From an uncultured Jannaschia sp. (lineage in GTDB: Bacteria; Pseudomonadota; Alphaproteobacteria; Rhodobacterales; Rhodobacteraceae): a stretch of 64,000 bases of DNA. The stretch is taken from the NCBI RefSeq assembly GCF_947494025.1, contig NZ_CANLTQ010000002.1:310001-374000 (forward strand), in the 5' to 3' direction. Position numbers and translations under genes: made by a program. Below the pieces are notes generated by a model. That model had not been told where the DNA came from. It worked only from the letters and a program-made list of their open reading frames with translations, and did no database searches. Shown one piece after another: positions 42,985-51,950 of the stretch (the stretch's first letter is position 1; every line of letters starts with the position of its first letter).

Positions 42985-45900
42985 TCAGCTACATCCCGAC
43001 GTCCCGCCGCAGGTGTTGCACTTCATGCAGGTGCCGTTGCGGACCAGCGTGTAGTTGCCGCATTCGCCGCAGGCCTCGCCCTCGTAGCCCTGCATCTTGG
43101 CCTTGGCCCGCGGGTCGAGGCTCGTCGTCATGGCGACGGTCGACGTCTCGGATTGCGCGACCGTCATCGTGTCGCCCCGGCCCCGCGCGAGCTCCGCCGC
43201 AACGCGGTCGGCCCCGCCGCGGAGGGCGACAAGGTCGCTCGGCAGCCGCTTGCGAAGATAGCCCGAAGAGGTGACCGACTTGATGACCTCCAGCGACTTC
43301 GACGCCGCCGAACGCTCGACCGGGGCGACATTGCCATCCTCGCCCCTGGCCGCCTCCGCCTCGCCGATGGAGTCGAAGGTCGTCCCCTGCGGCTTCACAT
43401 GCGCCAAGTCCTCCCGGTCGAGATAGCTGACGGCGAGCTCGCGGAAGATGTAGTCGAGCACCGAGGTCGCGTTCTTGATCGAGTCGTTGCCCTGCACCAT
43501 GCCCGCGGGCTCGAACTTGGTGAAGGTGAAGGCATCGACGAATTCCTCGAGCGGCACGCCGTATTGCAGGCCCACCGACACGGCGATGGCGAAGTTGTTC
43601 ATCATCGCCCGGAAGCCCGCGCCTTCCTTGTGCATGTCGATGAAGATTTCGCCGAGATTGCCGTCGGCATACTCGCCGGTCCGCAGATAGACCTTGTGGC
43701 CGCCGACCACCGCCTTCTGCGTGTAGCCCTTGCGGCGTTCCGGCATCTTCTCGCGGTGGCTGCGGACGACTTCCTTGACGACGATCTTCTCGATCACCTT
43801 CTCGGCCAGAACCTGCGCTTTCGCGGCGGGCGAGCCGCTTTCCAGCACCTCCGCGGCGTCGTCGTCATCCTCGACGAGCGACGCGGCAAGCGGCTGGCTG
43901 AGCTTCGAGCCGTCGCGGTAGAGCGCGTTGGCCTTCACGCCGAGCGACCAGGAAAGCTCGTAGGCGGCCTTGCAATCCTCGATCGTGGCCGCGTTGGGCA
44001 TGTTGATCGTCTTGGAGATCGCGCCCGAGATGAAGCTCTGCGCGGCGGCCATCATGTGGATATGGCTTTCGACCGACAGGAAGCGCTTGCCCTTCTTGCC
44101 GCAGGGATTGGCGCAGTCGAAGATGGACAGGTGTCCGGGCTTGAGACCCGGCGCGCCTTCCAGCGTCATGGTCCCGCAGACATGGTCGTTCGCCGCCTCG
44201 ATCTCCTTCTTCGAGAAGCCCAGATGTCGCAGCAGGTCGAAGGTCGGATCGTTCAGCTTCGCCGCCGGAATGCCCAGCGTCTCCGTGCAGAACCGCTCGC
44301 CCAGCGTCCACTGATTGAACACGAAGCGGATGTCGAAGGCCGAGGGCAGCGCGGCCTCGATCTTGTCGAGCTCGGCCTTGCCGAAACCGTGGCCGATCAG
44401 CGCCGTGTGGTTGATGCCGGGCGCGTTGCCCAGGGAGGCGTGGCCCACGGCGTAGCCGATGATCTCGCCGATCTGCGCTTCGCCATAGCCGAGCTTGCGA
44501 AGTGCCGCGGGCACCGACTGGTTGATGATCTTGAAGTAGCCGCCGCCGGCCAGCTTCTTGAATTTCACCAGCGCAAAATCCGGCTCGATCCCCGTTGTGT
44601 CGCAATCCATGACGAGCCCGATCGTGCCCGTGGGCGCGATCACGGTCGCCTGTGCGTTGCGGAAGCCGCTGACCTCGCCCCGCGCCACCACGTCGTCCCA
44701 GATCGCGGCGGCCAGTTCCGTCAGCCGTCCGTCGGGGCAGCCCGCGATGTCGAGCGCGACCGGGTTCACGGCGAGCGACTCGTAGCCCTCGGTCCGCCCC
44801 TGCGCGGCGTTGCGGTGATTGCGCATCACCCGCAGCATGTGATCGGCGTTCTTCGGATAGCCGGGGAACGGTCCGAGCTCGCCCGCCATCTCCGCCGAGG
44901 TCGCGTAGGACGTGCCGGTCATCACCGCCGTCAGCGCCCCGCAGAGTGCCCGGCCCTCACGGGAATCGTAGCCCAGCCCCATGTTCATCAGAAGCCCGCC
45001 GATATTGGCGTAGCCCAGACCCAGCGTGCGGAAATCGTAGCTGCGCTGCGCGATCTCCTTCGACGGGAACTGCGCCATCGCCACCGAAATTTCGAGCGTG
45101 ATCGTCCAGAACCGGCAGGCATGGACATAGCCCTCATGATCGAAAGCGCCGTCGTCGCGCAGGAACTTCAGAAGGTTCAGCGAGGCCAGATTGCAGGCCG
45201 TGTCGTCGAGGAACATGTATTCCGAGCACGGGTTCGAGCCGCGGATCGGCCCATCCTCCGGGCAGGTATGCCAGTCGTTTACGGTGTCGTGGAACTGGAT
45301 GCCCGGATCGGCGCAGGCCCAGGCGGCGTGGCCCACCTTGTCCCAGAGCGCGCGCGCCTTGACCGTCCGCGCGACGCGGCCGTCCGTGCGGTTCGTCAGC
45401 TCCCAGTCGGCGTCCTTCTCGACGGCGTAAAGGAAGCCGTTCGTCACCCGCACCGAGTTGTTGGAGTTCTGGCCCGAGACGGTGTTGTAGGCCTCGCTGT
45501 CCCAGTCGGTGTCGTAGACCGGGAACTCGATGCTGTCGTAGCCCTGCGCGGCGTATTGCAGGACACGCATGATGTAGGCCTCTGGAATCATCTGCTTCTT
45601 CGCCGAGCGGATGACCGATTTGAGCGCCTCGTTGACGGTCGGATCGGTCGCGTCCTCCAGCGCGCCGTCCCAGGCACGGACCGCCTGCATGACCTTCGTG
45701 AGCTGCGCCTGATGCGCCTTGGACCCGGCGACGAGGGCCGCGACCTTCTGCTCCTCGATCACCTTCCACTCGATGAAGGCCTCGATGTCGGGATGGTCCA
45801 TGTCGACGATGACCATCTTGGCCGCCCGCCGCGTGGTGCCGCCCGACTTGATCGCCCCCGCCGCACGGTCGCCGATCCGGAGGAAGCCCATCAGGCCGGA

Positions 45901-46653
45901 AGACTTGCCGCCGCCGGACAGCGCCTCGCCCTCGGCCCGCAAGCTCGAGAAGTTGGTCCCTGTGCCGGAGCCGTACTTGAAGAGCCGCGCCTCGCGAACC
46001 CAGAGGTCCATGATCCCGCCGTCGTTGACGAGGTCGTCGGAAACGGACTGGATGAAGCAGGCATGCGGCTGCGGATGCTCATAGGACGATTTCGAGCGAA
46101 CCAGCTTGCCGGTCTGCGGATCGACGTAATGGTGCCCCTGCGCCGGGCCGTCGATGCCGTAGGCCCAATGCAAACCGGTGTTGAACCATTGCGGCGAGTT
46201 CGGCGCGGCCATCTGACGGGCGAGCATCGCGCGCATCTCGTCGAAATAGGTGCGCGCGTCCTCCTCGCTCGAGAAGTAGCCGCCCTTCCAGCCCCAATAG
46301 GCCCAGGCCCCGGCCAGCCGGTCGAAGACCTGCTTCGAGGAGGTCTCTCCGCCGAAGCGCTCGGCCTCGGGCAGTTCGGCCAACGCCTTCTCGTCGGGGA
46401 CGGAGCGCCACAGGAACTCGGGCACATCCTTCTCCGGCACGCGCCTCAGCCGCGCGGCGACGCCGGCCTTGCGGAAATACTTCTGCGCGATCACGTCGGA
46501 GGCGACCTGGCTCCAGCCCTTCGGCACTTCGACGGCATCGAGCTTGAAGACGGCGCGGCCATCGGGATTGCGGATCTCGCTGGTCGTGGTCGTGAAGGTC
46601 AGCGCCGCGTAGGCGTCCTGTCCGCTTTCCGTGAATTTCCGCTCGAGCCGCAT
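42985..46653 (-). CDS. nrdJ: Adenosylcobalamin-dependent ribonucleotide reductase (class II)
   Basis: Makes deoxyribonucleotides from ribonucleotides using B12, independent of oxygen. 1222 residues. Landmarks: [36 protein letters not shown], the active-site loop [21 protein letters not shown] (in part), [20 protein letters not shown] and the C-terminal redox/zinc tail with repeated CxxC ([16 protein letters not shown]). A TSCPD-like domain lies at about 990-1100. Start MRLERKF has AGGAGG 8 bases upstream; longer frames lack such a site. One NrdR box and DnaA-like sites lie upstream. No cobalamin riboswitch is apparent. Confidence 0.97.
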   Translation of the reverse strand: MRLERKFTESGQDAYAALTFTTTTSEIRNPDGRAVFKLDAVEVPKGWSQVASDVIAQKYFRKAGVAARLRRVPEKDVPEFLWRSVPDEKALAELPEAERFGGETSSKQVFDRLAGAWAYWGWKGGYFSSEEDARTYFDEMRAMLARQMAAPNSPQWFNTGLHWAYGIDGPAQGHHYVDPQTGKLVRSKSSYEHPQPHACFIQSVSDDLVNDGGIMDLWVREARLFKYGSGTGTNFSSLRAEGEALSGGGKSSGLMGFLRIGDRAAGAIKSGGTTRRAAKMVIVDMDHPDIEAFIEWKVIEEQKVAALVAGSKAHQAQLTKVMQAVRAWDGALEDATDPTVNEALKSVIRSAKKQMIPEAYIMRVLQYAAQGYDSIEFPVYDTDWDSEAYNTVSGQNSNNSVRVTNGFLYAVEKDADWELTNRTDGRVARTVKARALWDKVGHAAWACADPGIQFHDTVNDWHTCPEDGPIRGSNPCSEYMFLDDTACNLASLNLLKFLRDDGAFDHEGYVHACRFWTITLEISVAMAQFPSKEIAQRSYDFRTLGLGYANIGGLLMNMGLGYDSREGRALCGALTAVMTGTSYATSAEMAGELGPFPGYPKNADHMLRVMRNHRNAAQGRTEGYESLAVNPVALDIAGCPDGRLTELAAAIWDDVVARGEVSGFRNAQATVIAPTGTIGLVMDCDTTGIEPDFALVKFKKLAGGGYFKIINQSVPAALRKLGYGEAQIGEIIGYAVGHASLGNAPGINHTALIGHGFGKAELDKIEAALPSAFDIRFVFNQWTLGERFCTETLGIPAAKLNDPTFDLLRHLGFSKKEIEAANDHVCGTMTLEGAPGLKPGHLSIFDCANPCGKKGKRFLSVESHIHMMAAAQSFISGAISKTINMPNAATIEDCKAAYELSWSLGVKANALYRDGSKLSQPLAASLVEDDDDAAEVLESGSPAAKAQVLAEKVIEKIVVKEVVRSHREKMPERRKGYTQKAVVGGHKVYLRTGEYADGNLGEIFIDMHKEGAGFRAMMNNFAIAVSVGLQYGVPLEEFVDAFTFTKFEPAGMVQGNDSIKNATSVLDYIFRELAVSYLDREDLAHVKPQGTTFDSIGEAEAARGEDGNVAPVERSAASKSLEVIKSVTSSGYLRKRLPSDLVALRGGADRVAAELARGRGDTMTVAQSETSTVAMTTSLDPRAKAKMQGYEGEACGECGNYTLVRNGTCMKCNTCGGTSGCS

Positions 46654-46783
46654 GGCCGCCTCCTGATCTGTCTGGTTGCGGATCGGCGAAATCCGTCGGA
46701 AGCCCGGCGCCGGAGCGCACCGCGACCGCACACCGACCAGGGCATGCCGAACCGTTCCGTGATCCATCGTCCCACCGACGACA

Positions 46784-46799
46784 CCACCATATCTAGTGC
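46784..46799 (-). promoter_or_regulatory. Candidate NrdR box upstream of nrdJ
   Basis: On the minus strand GCACTAGATATGGTGG matches 12 of 16 positions of the NrdR pattern ACACTATATATAGTGT. It sits about 131 bases before the nrdJ start. NrdR normally uses two boxes about 31 bases apart; I find no good second copy at that distance. Confidence 0.5.
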
Positions 46800-46915
46800 C
46801 GTGCGTCGCTAAGATCGCAAATTAGAGGGCACGTAAATCCATCGTCAAGGATTCGAGGGTTAATGAAATCGAATGGTGAACGGCTGATCGCGCCTCTGCA
46901 CCGCCTCGAGAAAAA

Positions 46916-47053
46916 CGATCCACAGGATCCACAGCCTGTGAGGTATCGGGATCGGCAACGTGGCATGGCCCGACCGCGTCTTGCTCACCGGTTTTCCCCG
47001 TGCCCCGGCCTGTCCACGGTCTTCTACACAGCCCGGAGATTTTCTGTGGATAA
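46916..47053. promoter_or_regulatory. DnaA-box-like cluster upstream of nrdJ
   Basis: CGATCCACA and GGATCCACA stand in direct tandem (46916-46933), and a perfect TGTGGATAA (consensus TTATCCACA on the other strand) lies at 47045-47053. A poorer site, TTCTACACA, is at 47022-47030. DnaA regulates the nrd genes of several bacteria, so DnaA-linked control of nrdJ is plausible. The 46654-47346 interval otherwise holds the NrdR box and a doubtful 28-aa frame. Confidence 0.45.
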
Positions 47054-47187
47054 GTCGTCGCTGCCTTCCGGATGCAACATCGGCCGGCAGACATTCGACG
47101 CCCCGCCGCTACGGATTGTCCCGGCAGCTCGGTTTCCCGCGACCGTGGCCCATCTGCATCATCAGGATCACGACACGGAATGGCAGG

Positions 47188-47274
47188 ATGATCGAAGCAA
47201 CGGCCATTCTCTGGCTCGTCCTCGGCATAGCCCTGATCGCATACCTGGCGAGGGTGATCGTCATCAGCACGTGA
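47188..47274 (+). CDS. Possible 28-aa single-span micro-protein
   Basis: MIEATAILWLVLGIALIAYL plus ARVIVIST: almost entirely one transmembrane helix, preceded by GGCAGG. Composition and length are those of bacterial membrane micro-proteins, but there is no other support. Uncertain. Confidence 0.3.
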   Translation: MIEATAILWLVLGIALIAYLARVIVIST

Positions 47275-47346
47275 AGATCATGGAGATTGCCGAGGAGGTC
47301 ACCGTGAAGTCGAACCGGACGGCGACTGACCCCTTAACTCTCGCGA

Positions 47347-47423
47347 TGGTCGGGGCGGCGAGATTCGAACTCACGACCCCCTGTACCCAAAACAGGTGCG
47401 CTACCAGACTGCGCCACGCCCCG
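47347..47423 (-). tRNA. tRNA-Pro (anticodon UGG)
   Basis: 77 bases with encoded CCA. Acceptor CGGGGCG pairs with CGCCCCG before A-CCA. The D arm contains GCGCAGTCTGGTAGCGC. The anticodon stem CCTGT/ACAGG encloses TTTGGGT, giving anticodon UGG (codon CCA). The T arm has GTTCGAATC. All parts can be folded by eye. It lies 40 bases upstream of the DUF192 gene end on the same strand. Confidence 0.97.
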
Positions 47424-47463
47424 ACATCCGCGCTCTAGCAGCGCAGAGCGGGCGGGGAAAGGC

Positions 47464-47949
47464 CTACTCGCAGGCCCACGCGGCCGTATCCTGCGGAAGC
47501 GCGGGGCTGCGCACCTCGTCGCCCGCGTCGATCCCGAGCCGGGCGGCCATGCCGCCGTTGATCTCCAGCACTGCGAGCGTCTGCGCGCCCGCAGGGATGG
47601 CCGTTTCGTCGAGCGGCACAGCGTTCTCATGGACCCGCACGACCCGCCCTTCCGCATCGATGAAGATCATGTCGAGCGGGATCAGCGTGTTCCGCATCCA
47701 GAAGGAGACGTCGCGCTCGGACGGGTAGACGAAGAGCATGCCGGCCAGTTGCGCCATTTCCTCACGAAACATGAGGCCCTGCGCCTGTTCCTCGGGGGTG
47801 CGCGCAAGCTCGATCCGGAAGCGAACCTTGCCGAAATCGCCGCGCAGATCGACCGCGTTCTCGTTGCAGCTCTGCGCGGAGGCCGGAAACGCGGCGAGCG
47901 CGACGGCGATCCCGAACGCGCCCGTCTTCAGGCGGTGTAGTATTCCCAT
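47464..47949 (-). CDS. Secreted DUF192 protein
   Basis: 161 residues with a signal peptide ([17 protein letters not shown]). DUF192 core: [54 protein letters not shown] and [14 protein letters not shown]. The domain is a small beta-fold of unknown role, exported in this order. Its start lies 22 bases inside the end of the double cold-shock gene, so translation is coupled to it. This pairing of cold-shock protein and DUF192 recurs, to my knowledge, in Rhodobacterales. Confidence 0.9.
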   Translation of the reverse strand: MGILHRLKTGAFGIAVALAAFPASAQSCNENAVDLRGDFGKVRFRIELARTPEEQAQGLMFREEMAQLAGMLFVYPSERDVSFWMRNTLIPLDMIFIDAEGRVVRVHENAVPLDETAIPAGAQTLAVLEINGGMAARLGIDAGDEVRSPALPQDTAAWACE

Positions 47950-48467
47950 CTGCGCACCTCGACGGCCAATCGTCCCCGCGCACCATCCAGCGCACGGATG
48001 CAGATTGCCTCCCCGGGTGCGAGGTCCGCAAGACCGAAGCGCCGCAAGACCTCCATGTGAACGAAGATGTCATCGTGCGTGCCGAAGACATTCGCGAAAC
48101 CGAAACCCTTCGCCCGGTCGAACCACTTCACCCGGGCCGGCAGGTAGGGCACGTCATCGGGGATCGGCTGGAGGTATTCCGGTCCCGCACCGCCTTCCCG
48201 GTCCGGCGCCTCGATCGACAGGACTTCGACCGCCTGAAGGCCCCGGTCGCCCGCCTGATAGGTCAGGCGGATATGCGACCCGTCACTCACCGAGGATTGC
48301 CCGAAATTGCGCAGAACGTTGACGTGGAGCAACACGTCCTGCTCAACCGCGTCCGACACGACGAAGCCGAAGCCCCGTTGCGCGTCGAACCACTTGACCT
48401 CACCTTCGATCACGGGCGCCAAAACACGGTCCTCGACCGGCACATCAACAATCTTACTGCTCATCAT
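47928..48467 (-). CDS. Double cold-shock-domain protein
   Basis: 179 residues carrying two CSDs: first [20 protein letters not shown] with [12 protein letters not shown] (about 22-85), second [19 protein letters not shown] with [12 protein letters not shown] (about 113-175). Both keep RNP1 (KGFGF/RGFGF) and RNP2-like (VLLHV/IFVHM) motifs, so both should bind single-stranded nucleic acid. Two adjacent ATGs (48467, 48464) fit. An A-rich leader and likely sigma-70 promoter precede it. Most cold-shock proteins have one domain; tandem forms are typical of alphaproteobacteria. Confidence 0.92.
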   Translation of the reverse strand: MMSSKIVDVPVEDRVLAPVIEGEVKWFDAQRGFGFVVSDAVEQDVLLHVNVLRNFGQSSVSDGSHIRLTYQAGDRGLQAVEVLSIEAPDREGGAGPEYLQPIPDDVPYLPARVKWFDRAKGFGFANVFGTHDDIFVHMEVLRRFGLADLAPGEAICIRALDGARGRLAVEVRRWEYYTA

Positions 48468-48502
48468 TTTTACGTCTGTTTTGTTTTTTTCGTGTTTGCA
48501 AA

Positions 48503-48530
48503 AATGTATAGGTGGCGGTTCCCGGATCAA
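48503..48530 (-). promoter_or_regulatory. Likely sigma-70 promoter for the double cold-shock gene
   Basis: On the minus strand TTGATC (48530-48525) and TACATT (48508-48503) are 16 bases apart, followed by an A/T-rich leader of about 30 bases (AAACACGAAAAAAACAAAAC) to the ATG. Confidence 0.4.
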
Positions 48531-48561
48531 GGCGTTGGAGGGCCACGATGGATACCTTCAA

Positions 48562-48573
48562 CGTAACGTTACG
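48562..48573. promoter_or_regulatory. 12-bp perfect palindrome between pdxH and the cold-shock gene
   Basis: CGTAACGTTACG is its own reverse complement, about 32-43 bases upstream of the -35 element proposed for the cold-shock gene, so an operator position. A larger weak inverted repeat (ACGGGCG at 48574-48580 with CGCCCGT further on) adjoins it and could be the pdxH terminator. Confidence 0.35.
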
Positions 48574-48619
48574 ACGGGCGGCAGGATCCGGCCGAAACCC
48601 GATCCGGCCCCATCGCCCG

Positions 48620-49237
48620 TCAGGGATTGAGCCTGGCGACGTCCCAGCCTGCCTCGTCGGGAGCGGACCGCGAGAACCGGAAACGGTCATGGAGGCGGAA
48701 CGCTCCGTCGGCCCAGAGCTCGATCTCGACAGGCTTGATGCGGAACCCGCCCCAGAACGGAGGCCGTTCCGGGTCCGCGCCCTTCGTCGCCGTGACCTTT
48801 GCGACCGCGGCCATCAGAGCGGCTCGGCTATCGAGCGGATGGGATTGCCGCGATGCCCAAGCGCCCAGCCGCGATTGCAGCGAGCGGGACCGGTAGTAGG
48901 CGTCCGCCTGCGCGTCGGCGACGCGTTCCACCGGGCCGCGTACGCGGACCTGCCGCCGCAAGGACTTCCAGTGCATCACGAAGGCCGCTTTGCCGCTCGC
49001 CTCGATCTCGCGGCCCTTCGCGCCCTCGAAATTCGTGTAGAAGACGAAGGCCCCCGGGTCGCGCTCGATCTCCTTCAGTAGAACCATGCGGACATTCGGC
49101 ATCCCCTCCGCATCCGCGGTTGCCAGCGCGATGGCGTTCGGGTCGTTCGGCTCCGTCGCCCGGGCTTCCTCGAGCCAGCGCGCCGCGATGGCAACCGGAT
49201 CGCTTCCCTTGAAAATGCCTTCGCGCTTCGGCGTCAT
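48620..49237 (-). CDS. pdxH: Pyridoxamine/pyridoxine 5'-phosphate oxidase
   Basis: FMN enzyme that makes pyridoxal 5'-phosphate; 205 residues. Motifs: [58 protein letters not shown], and the C-terminal [19 protein letters not shown] with WDVARLNP. Start [11 protein letters not shown] gives the usual length; MRQGKRGSG 27 bases upstream is an alternative. Divergent from fabI with about 90 bases between. Confidence 0.95.
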   Translation of the reverse strand: MTPKREGIFKGSDPVAIAARWLEEARATEPNDPNAIALATADAEGMPNVRMVLLKEIERDPGAFVFYTNFEGAKGREIEASGKAAFVMHWKSLRRQVRVRGPVERVADAQADAYYRSRSLQSRLGAWASRQSHPLDSRAALMAAVAKVTATKGADPERPPFWGGFRIKPVEIELWADGAFRLHDRFRFSRSAPDEAGWDVARLNP

Positions 49238-49327
49238 CCCGCTGCCCCGCTTCCCTTGCCGCATCAGGGCCTTTCGCCTATTGCCGGGGCCGAGACAAGG
49301 TGGAAGCGGGGGACGACGGTGGGGATC

Positions 49328-50167
49328 ATGGACGGCAAGCGCGGGCTCATCATGGGGCTCGCGAACGAGAAATCCATCGCGTGGGGCATCGCGAAGGCCT
49401 GCGCCGAGCAGGGCGCGGCCCTCGCCTTCAGCTATCAGGGCGAAGCGCTCAAGAAGCGCGTCGCGCCCCTCGCGAACCAGCTCGGGAGCGAGATCGTCAT
49501 TCCCTGCGACGTGGGCGACGGCGCCTCCATCGACGCGATGTTCGCGGAACTCGGCACCCATTGGGACAATTTCGATTTCATCGTCCACGCGATCGGCTTC
49601 TCCGACAAGTCCGAGTTGCGCGGGCGCTATCTCGACACGTCGCTCGACAACTTCCTCAAGACCATGAACATTTCGGTCTATTCCTTCACGGCCGTGCTGC
49701 AGCGGGCGGAGAAGATGATGCGGAACGGCGGATCGGCCCTGACGCTGACCTATTACGGCGCCGAGAAGGTCATGCCGCATTACAACGTCATGGGTCTCGC
49801 CAAGGCCGCGCTGGAATGCTCGGTGCAGTATCTCGCCGAGGATCTGGGCCGCGACGGTATCCGCGTGAATGCGATCTCGGCGGGGACGATCAAGACGCTC
49901 GCCGCCTCGGGCATCGGCGACTTCCGCTACATCATGAAGTGGAACGAGTACAATTCGCCCCTGCGCCGCACCGTGACCATCGACGAGGTCGGCCAATCGG
50001 CAATGTATCTCCTGTCCGACCTGTCCTCGGCGGTCACGGGGACGGTGCACCATGTTGACGCAGGCTATCACGTCGTCGGCATGAAGAACGTGGACGCCCC
50101 CGATATCACGCTGGAGAGGCGCCCGGCCGATGGCGAGGCCACGGGACCGGCGGTGCAGAAGGGCTGA
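49328..50167 (+). CDS. fabI: Enoyl-ACP reductase [NADH]
   Basis: Last step of each fatty-acid elongation round; target of triclosan. 279 residues of the SDR fold: glycine motif [25 protein letters not shown], and the FabI active site [22 protein letters not shown] (in part) with Tyr-x6-Lys. [16 protein letters not shown] and the end [12 protein letters not shown] are FabI-type. ATG 49328 is used; an in-frame GTG at 49319 with GGGGGA upstream is possible. The stop shares a base with the next gene's ATG. Confidence 0.95.
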   Translation: MDGKRGLIMGLANEKSIAWGIAKACAEQGAALAFSYQGEALKKRVAPLANQLGSEIVIPCDVGDGASIDAMFAELGTHWDNFDFIVHAIGFSDKSELRGRYLDTSLDNFLKTMNISVYSFTAVLQRAEKMMRNGGSALTLTYYGAEKVMPHYNVMGLAKAALECSVQYLAEDLGRDGIRVNAISAGTIKTLAASGIGDFRYIMKWNEYNSPLRRTVTIDEVGQSAMYLLSDLSSAVTGTVHHVDAGYHVVGMKNVDAPDITLERRPADGEATGPAVQKG

Positions 50168-50781
50168 TGGATGGGCTGACCGCCGGCCACCTGCTCGCCT
50201 TCAATGCGGCCCTCTTTCTTGCGGTCGCGGCGCCCGGCCCGGCCTTTCTCGTCTGTTTGCAGGCCTCGCTGCGGGGCGGCCCGCGCGAAGGCGTACTGAC
50301 CGGGATCGGGCTCGCGGTCATGGCCGGTCTCTGGACCTTCGCGGCGCTGCTCGGGCTGGAGGCGGTCTTCGAGGCTTATCCCGTCGTATACACGATGATG
50401 AAGATCGGCGGCGGTCTCCTCGTGATCGCCTTTGCCGTCCAGACCTGGCTGGGCGCGGCCCGGCCCGTCGCCGATGCGCCGCCCGCCTCGCCGCGTCGTG
50501 CGTTCCTGCGGGGGTTTCTGCTCAATCTCGGCAATCCGAAATCGATCATCTTTTCCGTCGGCGTCCTCCTCGTGATCTTTCCGCCGAACCTGAGCGGCGT
50601 CACGATGCTCCTCGTCACGCTCGACCACATCGCGCTCGAGATCGCGGTCTATTCGACCCTCGCGACGCTCGTGTCGCGGGATGCGATCCGCGACCGCTAC
50701 CTGGCGGCGAAACCGCTTCTGATGCGCGCGATGGGGATCGTCCTGGGCGGTCTCGGCCTCAGGCTTCTGGTGTCGCCGTGA
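50167..50781 (+). CDS. LysE/RhtB-family exporter (first copy)
   Basis: 204 residues, six hydrophobic segments. Family features: [22 protein letters not shown] near the start and [13 protein letters not shown] in the middle, where LysE proteins carry the NPK motif. Probably exports an amino acid or derivative. It begins on the last base of the fabI stop and overlaps a second LysE-type gene by 4 bases. Confidence 0.9.
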   Translation: MDGLTAGHLLAFNAALFLAVAAPGPAFLVCLQASLRGGPREGVLTGIGLAVMAGLWTFAALLGLEAVFEAYPVVYTMMKIGGGLLVIAFAVQTWLGAARPVADAPPASPRRAFLRGFLLNLGNPKSIIFSVGVLLVIFPPNLSGVTMLLVTLDHIALEIAVYSTLATLVSRDAIRDRYLAAKPLLMRAMGIVLGGLGLRLLVSP

Positions 50782-51392
50782 GTCCGCTTGCCTTTCTCGG
50801 CGTCGCCGCGATCCACCTCGCAGCGGCGATCTCGCCCGGCCAGGCCTTCGTCCTCGCGGTGCGAACGGCCGCGGCCGAGGGATACCGGCCGGCACTCGGC
50901 CTCGCGCTCGGGTTCGGCATCGGTGCCTTCGTCTGGGCCGCTGCGGCACTTCTCGGCCTGTCACTCCTGTTCGAGACGCTGCCGGTTCTCTTTACCGCGA
51001 TGAAGGTCGCGGGCGGCCTGTTCCTCGTCTATCTCGCCCTCCGCATGTGGCTACATGCGCCCGATCCCCTGCCGGCGATCGACCCTGCCGCCGCGCCACG
51101 CGGCCTCGGCTCGGCGATCCGGCTCGGGCTTCTCGCCATGCTCGCCAACCCGAAGCCCGCGATCTTCTTCGGCGCGGTCTTCGTCGGCCTCGTCCCCGCG
51201 ACGGCGCTCGTCTGGGAGAAGGCCGTCATCCTCTTGAACATCCTCTGGGTCGAGGCGGCGTGGTACGTCGTCGTCGCCCGTGTCTTTTCCCTGCCCCGCG
51301 CCCGCGCGGCCTATGGCCGGCTCAAGACGGTCCTCGACCGGGGCCTCGGCCTCGCGCTCGGGGCGCTCGGCCTCCGTTTCGCCATCCCGTAA
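50778..51392 (+). CDS. LysE/RhtB-family exporter (second copy)
   Basis: 204 residues, same length as the preceding copy and with the same layout: ISPGQAFVLAVRTAAAEGYR, then LLAMLANPKPAIFFGAVFVG. Sequence identity to the first copy looks modest, so this is an old paralogue or a functional pair rather than a recent duplication. GTG start in a GTGA overlap. Tandem LysE genes may form a hetero-oligomeric exporter; that is inference. Confidence 0.9.
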   Translation: MSPLAFLGVAAIHLAAAISPGQAFVLAVRTAAAEGYRPALGLALGFGIGAFVWAAAALLGLSLLFETLPVLFTAMKVAGGLFLVYLALRMWLHAPDPLPAIDPAAAPRGLGSAIRLGLLAMLANPKPAIFFGAVFVGLVPATALVWEKAVILLNILWVEAAWYVVVARVFSLPRARAAYGRLKTVLDRGLGLALGALGLRFAIP

Positions 51393-51401
51393 GAGGTTCC
51401 C

Positions 51402-51911
51402 ATGCCCGATCCGCACCCGCTTCCCCACGAAAAAGGCTTTCACATCAGCTGGGACCAGATTCACCGCGACAGCCGCGCGCTGGCCTGGCGCCTCGATGGG
51501 CGTGGCCCGGACGAAGGCGGCTGGCGGGCCATCGTGGCGATCACGCGCGGCGGCATGGCGCCCGCGATGATCGTGGCGCGCGAGCTCGGCATCCGTACCG
51601 TCGATACGATCTCGGTGAAGTCCTACGATCATCAGACCCAAGGCGCCGCACAGGTCCTCTCCAGGCCCGACCCGGAAATGATGGGCGACGGCACCGGCAT
51701 CCTCGTGATCGACGACCTCGTGGATTCCGGCAAGACGCTGGAGGTCGTGCGCGCGCTCTACCCGAAGGCCCATTTCGCCACCGTCTATGCCAAACCCAAG
51801 GGCGAGCCGATGGTCGACACCTTCATTACCGGGGTAAGCCAGGATACCTGGATCTTCTTCCCCTGGGACATGGCGCTGCAATATGTCGAGCCCTATCGCG
51901 GTCGGGACTGA
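51402..51911 (+). CDS. gpt: Xanthine phosphoribosyltransferase
   Basis: Purine salvage: xanthine or guanine plus PRPP to XMP/GMP. 169 residues. [20 protein letters not shown] and the PRPP loop [18 protein letters not shown] are diagnostic, and [12 protein letters not shown] near the end is the base-binding region of the Gpt type. ATG is 9 bases after the LysE pair. An intergenic element follows. Confidence 0.94.
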   Translation: MPDPHPLPHEKGFHISWDQIHRDSRALAWRLDGRGPDEGGWRAIVAITRGGMAPAMIVARELGIRTVDTISVKSYDHQTQGAAQVLSRPDPEMMGDGTGILVIDDLVDSGKTLEVVRALYPKAHFATVYAKPKGEPMVDTFITGVSQDTWIFFPWDMALQYVEPYRGRD

Positions 51912-51914
51912 GTC

Positions 51915-51950
51915 CGTTCTTCATCTTGGCCGAAATACTCAATCCGCCGT
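51915..51950 (+). repeat. Intergenic element with TTCATCTTGGCC-AAATACTC core
   Basis: GTTCTTCATCTTGGCCGAAA then TACTCAATCC between convergent gpt and the P450 gene (it overlaps the last bases of the latter). The reverse strand reads GAGTATTTCGGCCAAGATGA, a tail I recognise from many Rhodobacterales gene ends. Confidence 0.45.

Noticed and set aside
43153-46812. A 1219-codon open frame on the plus strand opposite nrdJ
   Set aside because: Antisense shadow of a long GC-rich gene; the translation is low-complexity Arg/Ala/Leu/Val with no domain, while the minus strand encodes a complete NrdJ.
46916-47053. Chromosomal origin of replication
   Set aside because: Few DnaA-like sites, no A+T-rich unwinding element, and none of dnaA, hemE, parA or gid nearby. 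Promoter control of nrdJ is the simpler reading.
46654-47346. Cobalamin riboswitch for the B12-dependent reductase
   Set aside because: No B12-box-like sequence or characteristic junction could be found; also class II RNR needs B12, so repression by it would make little sense.
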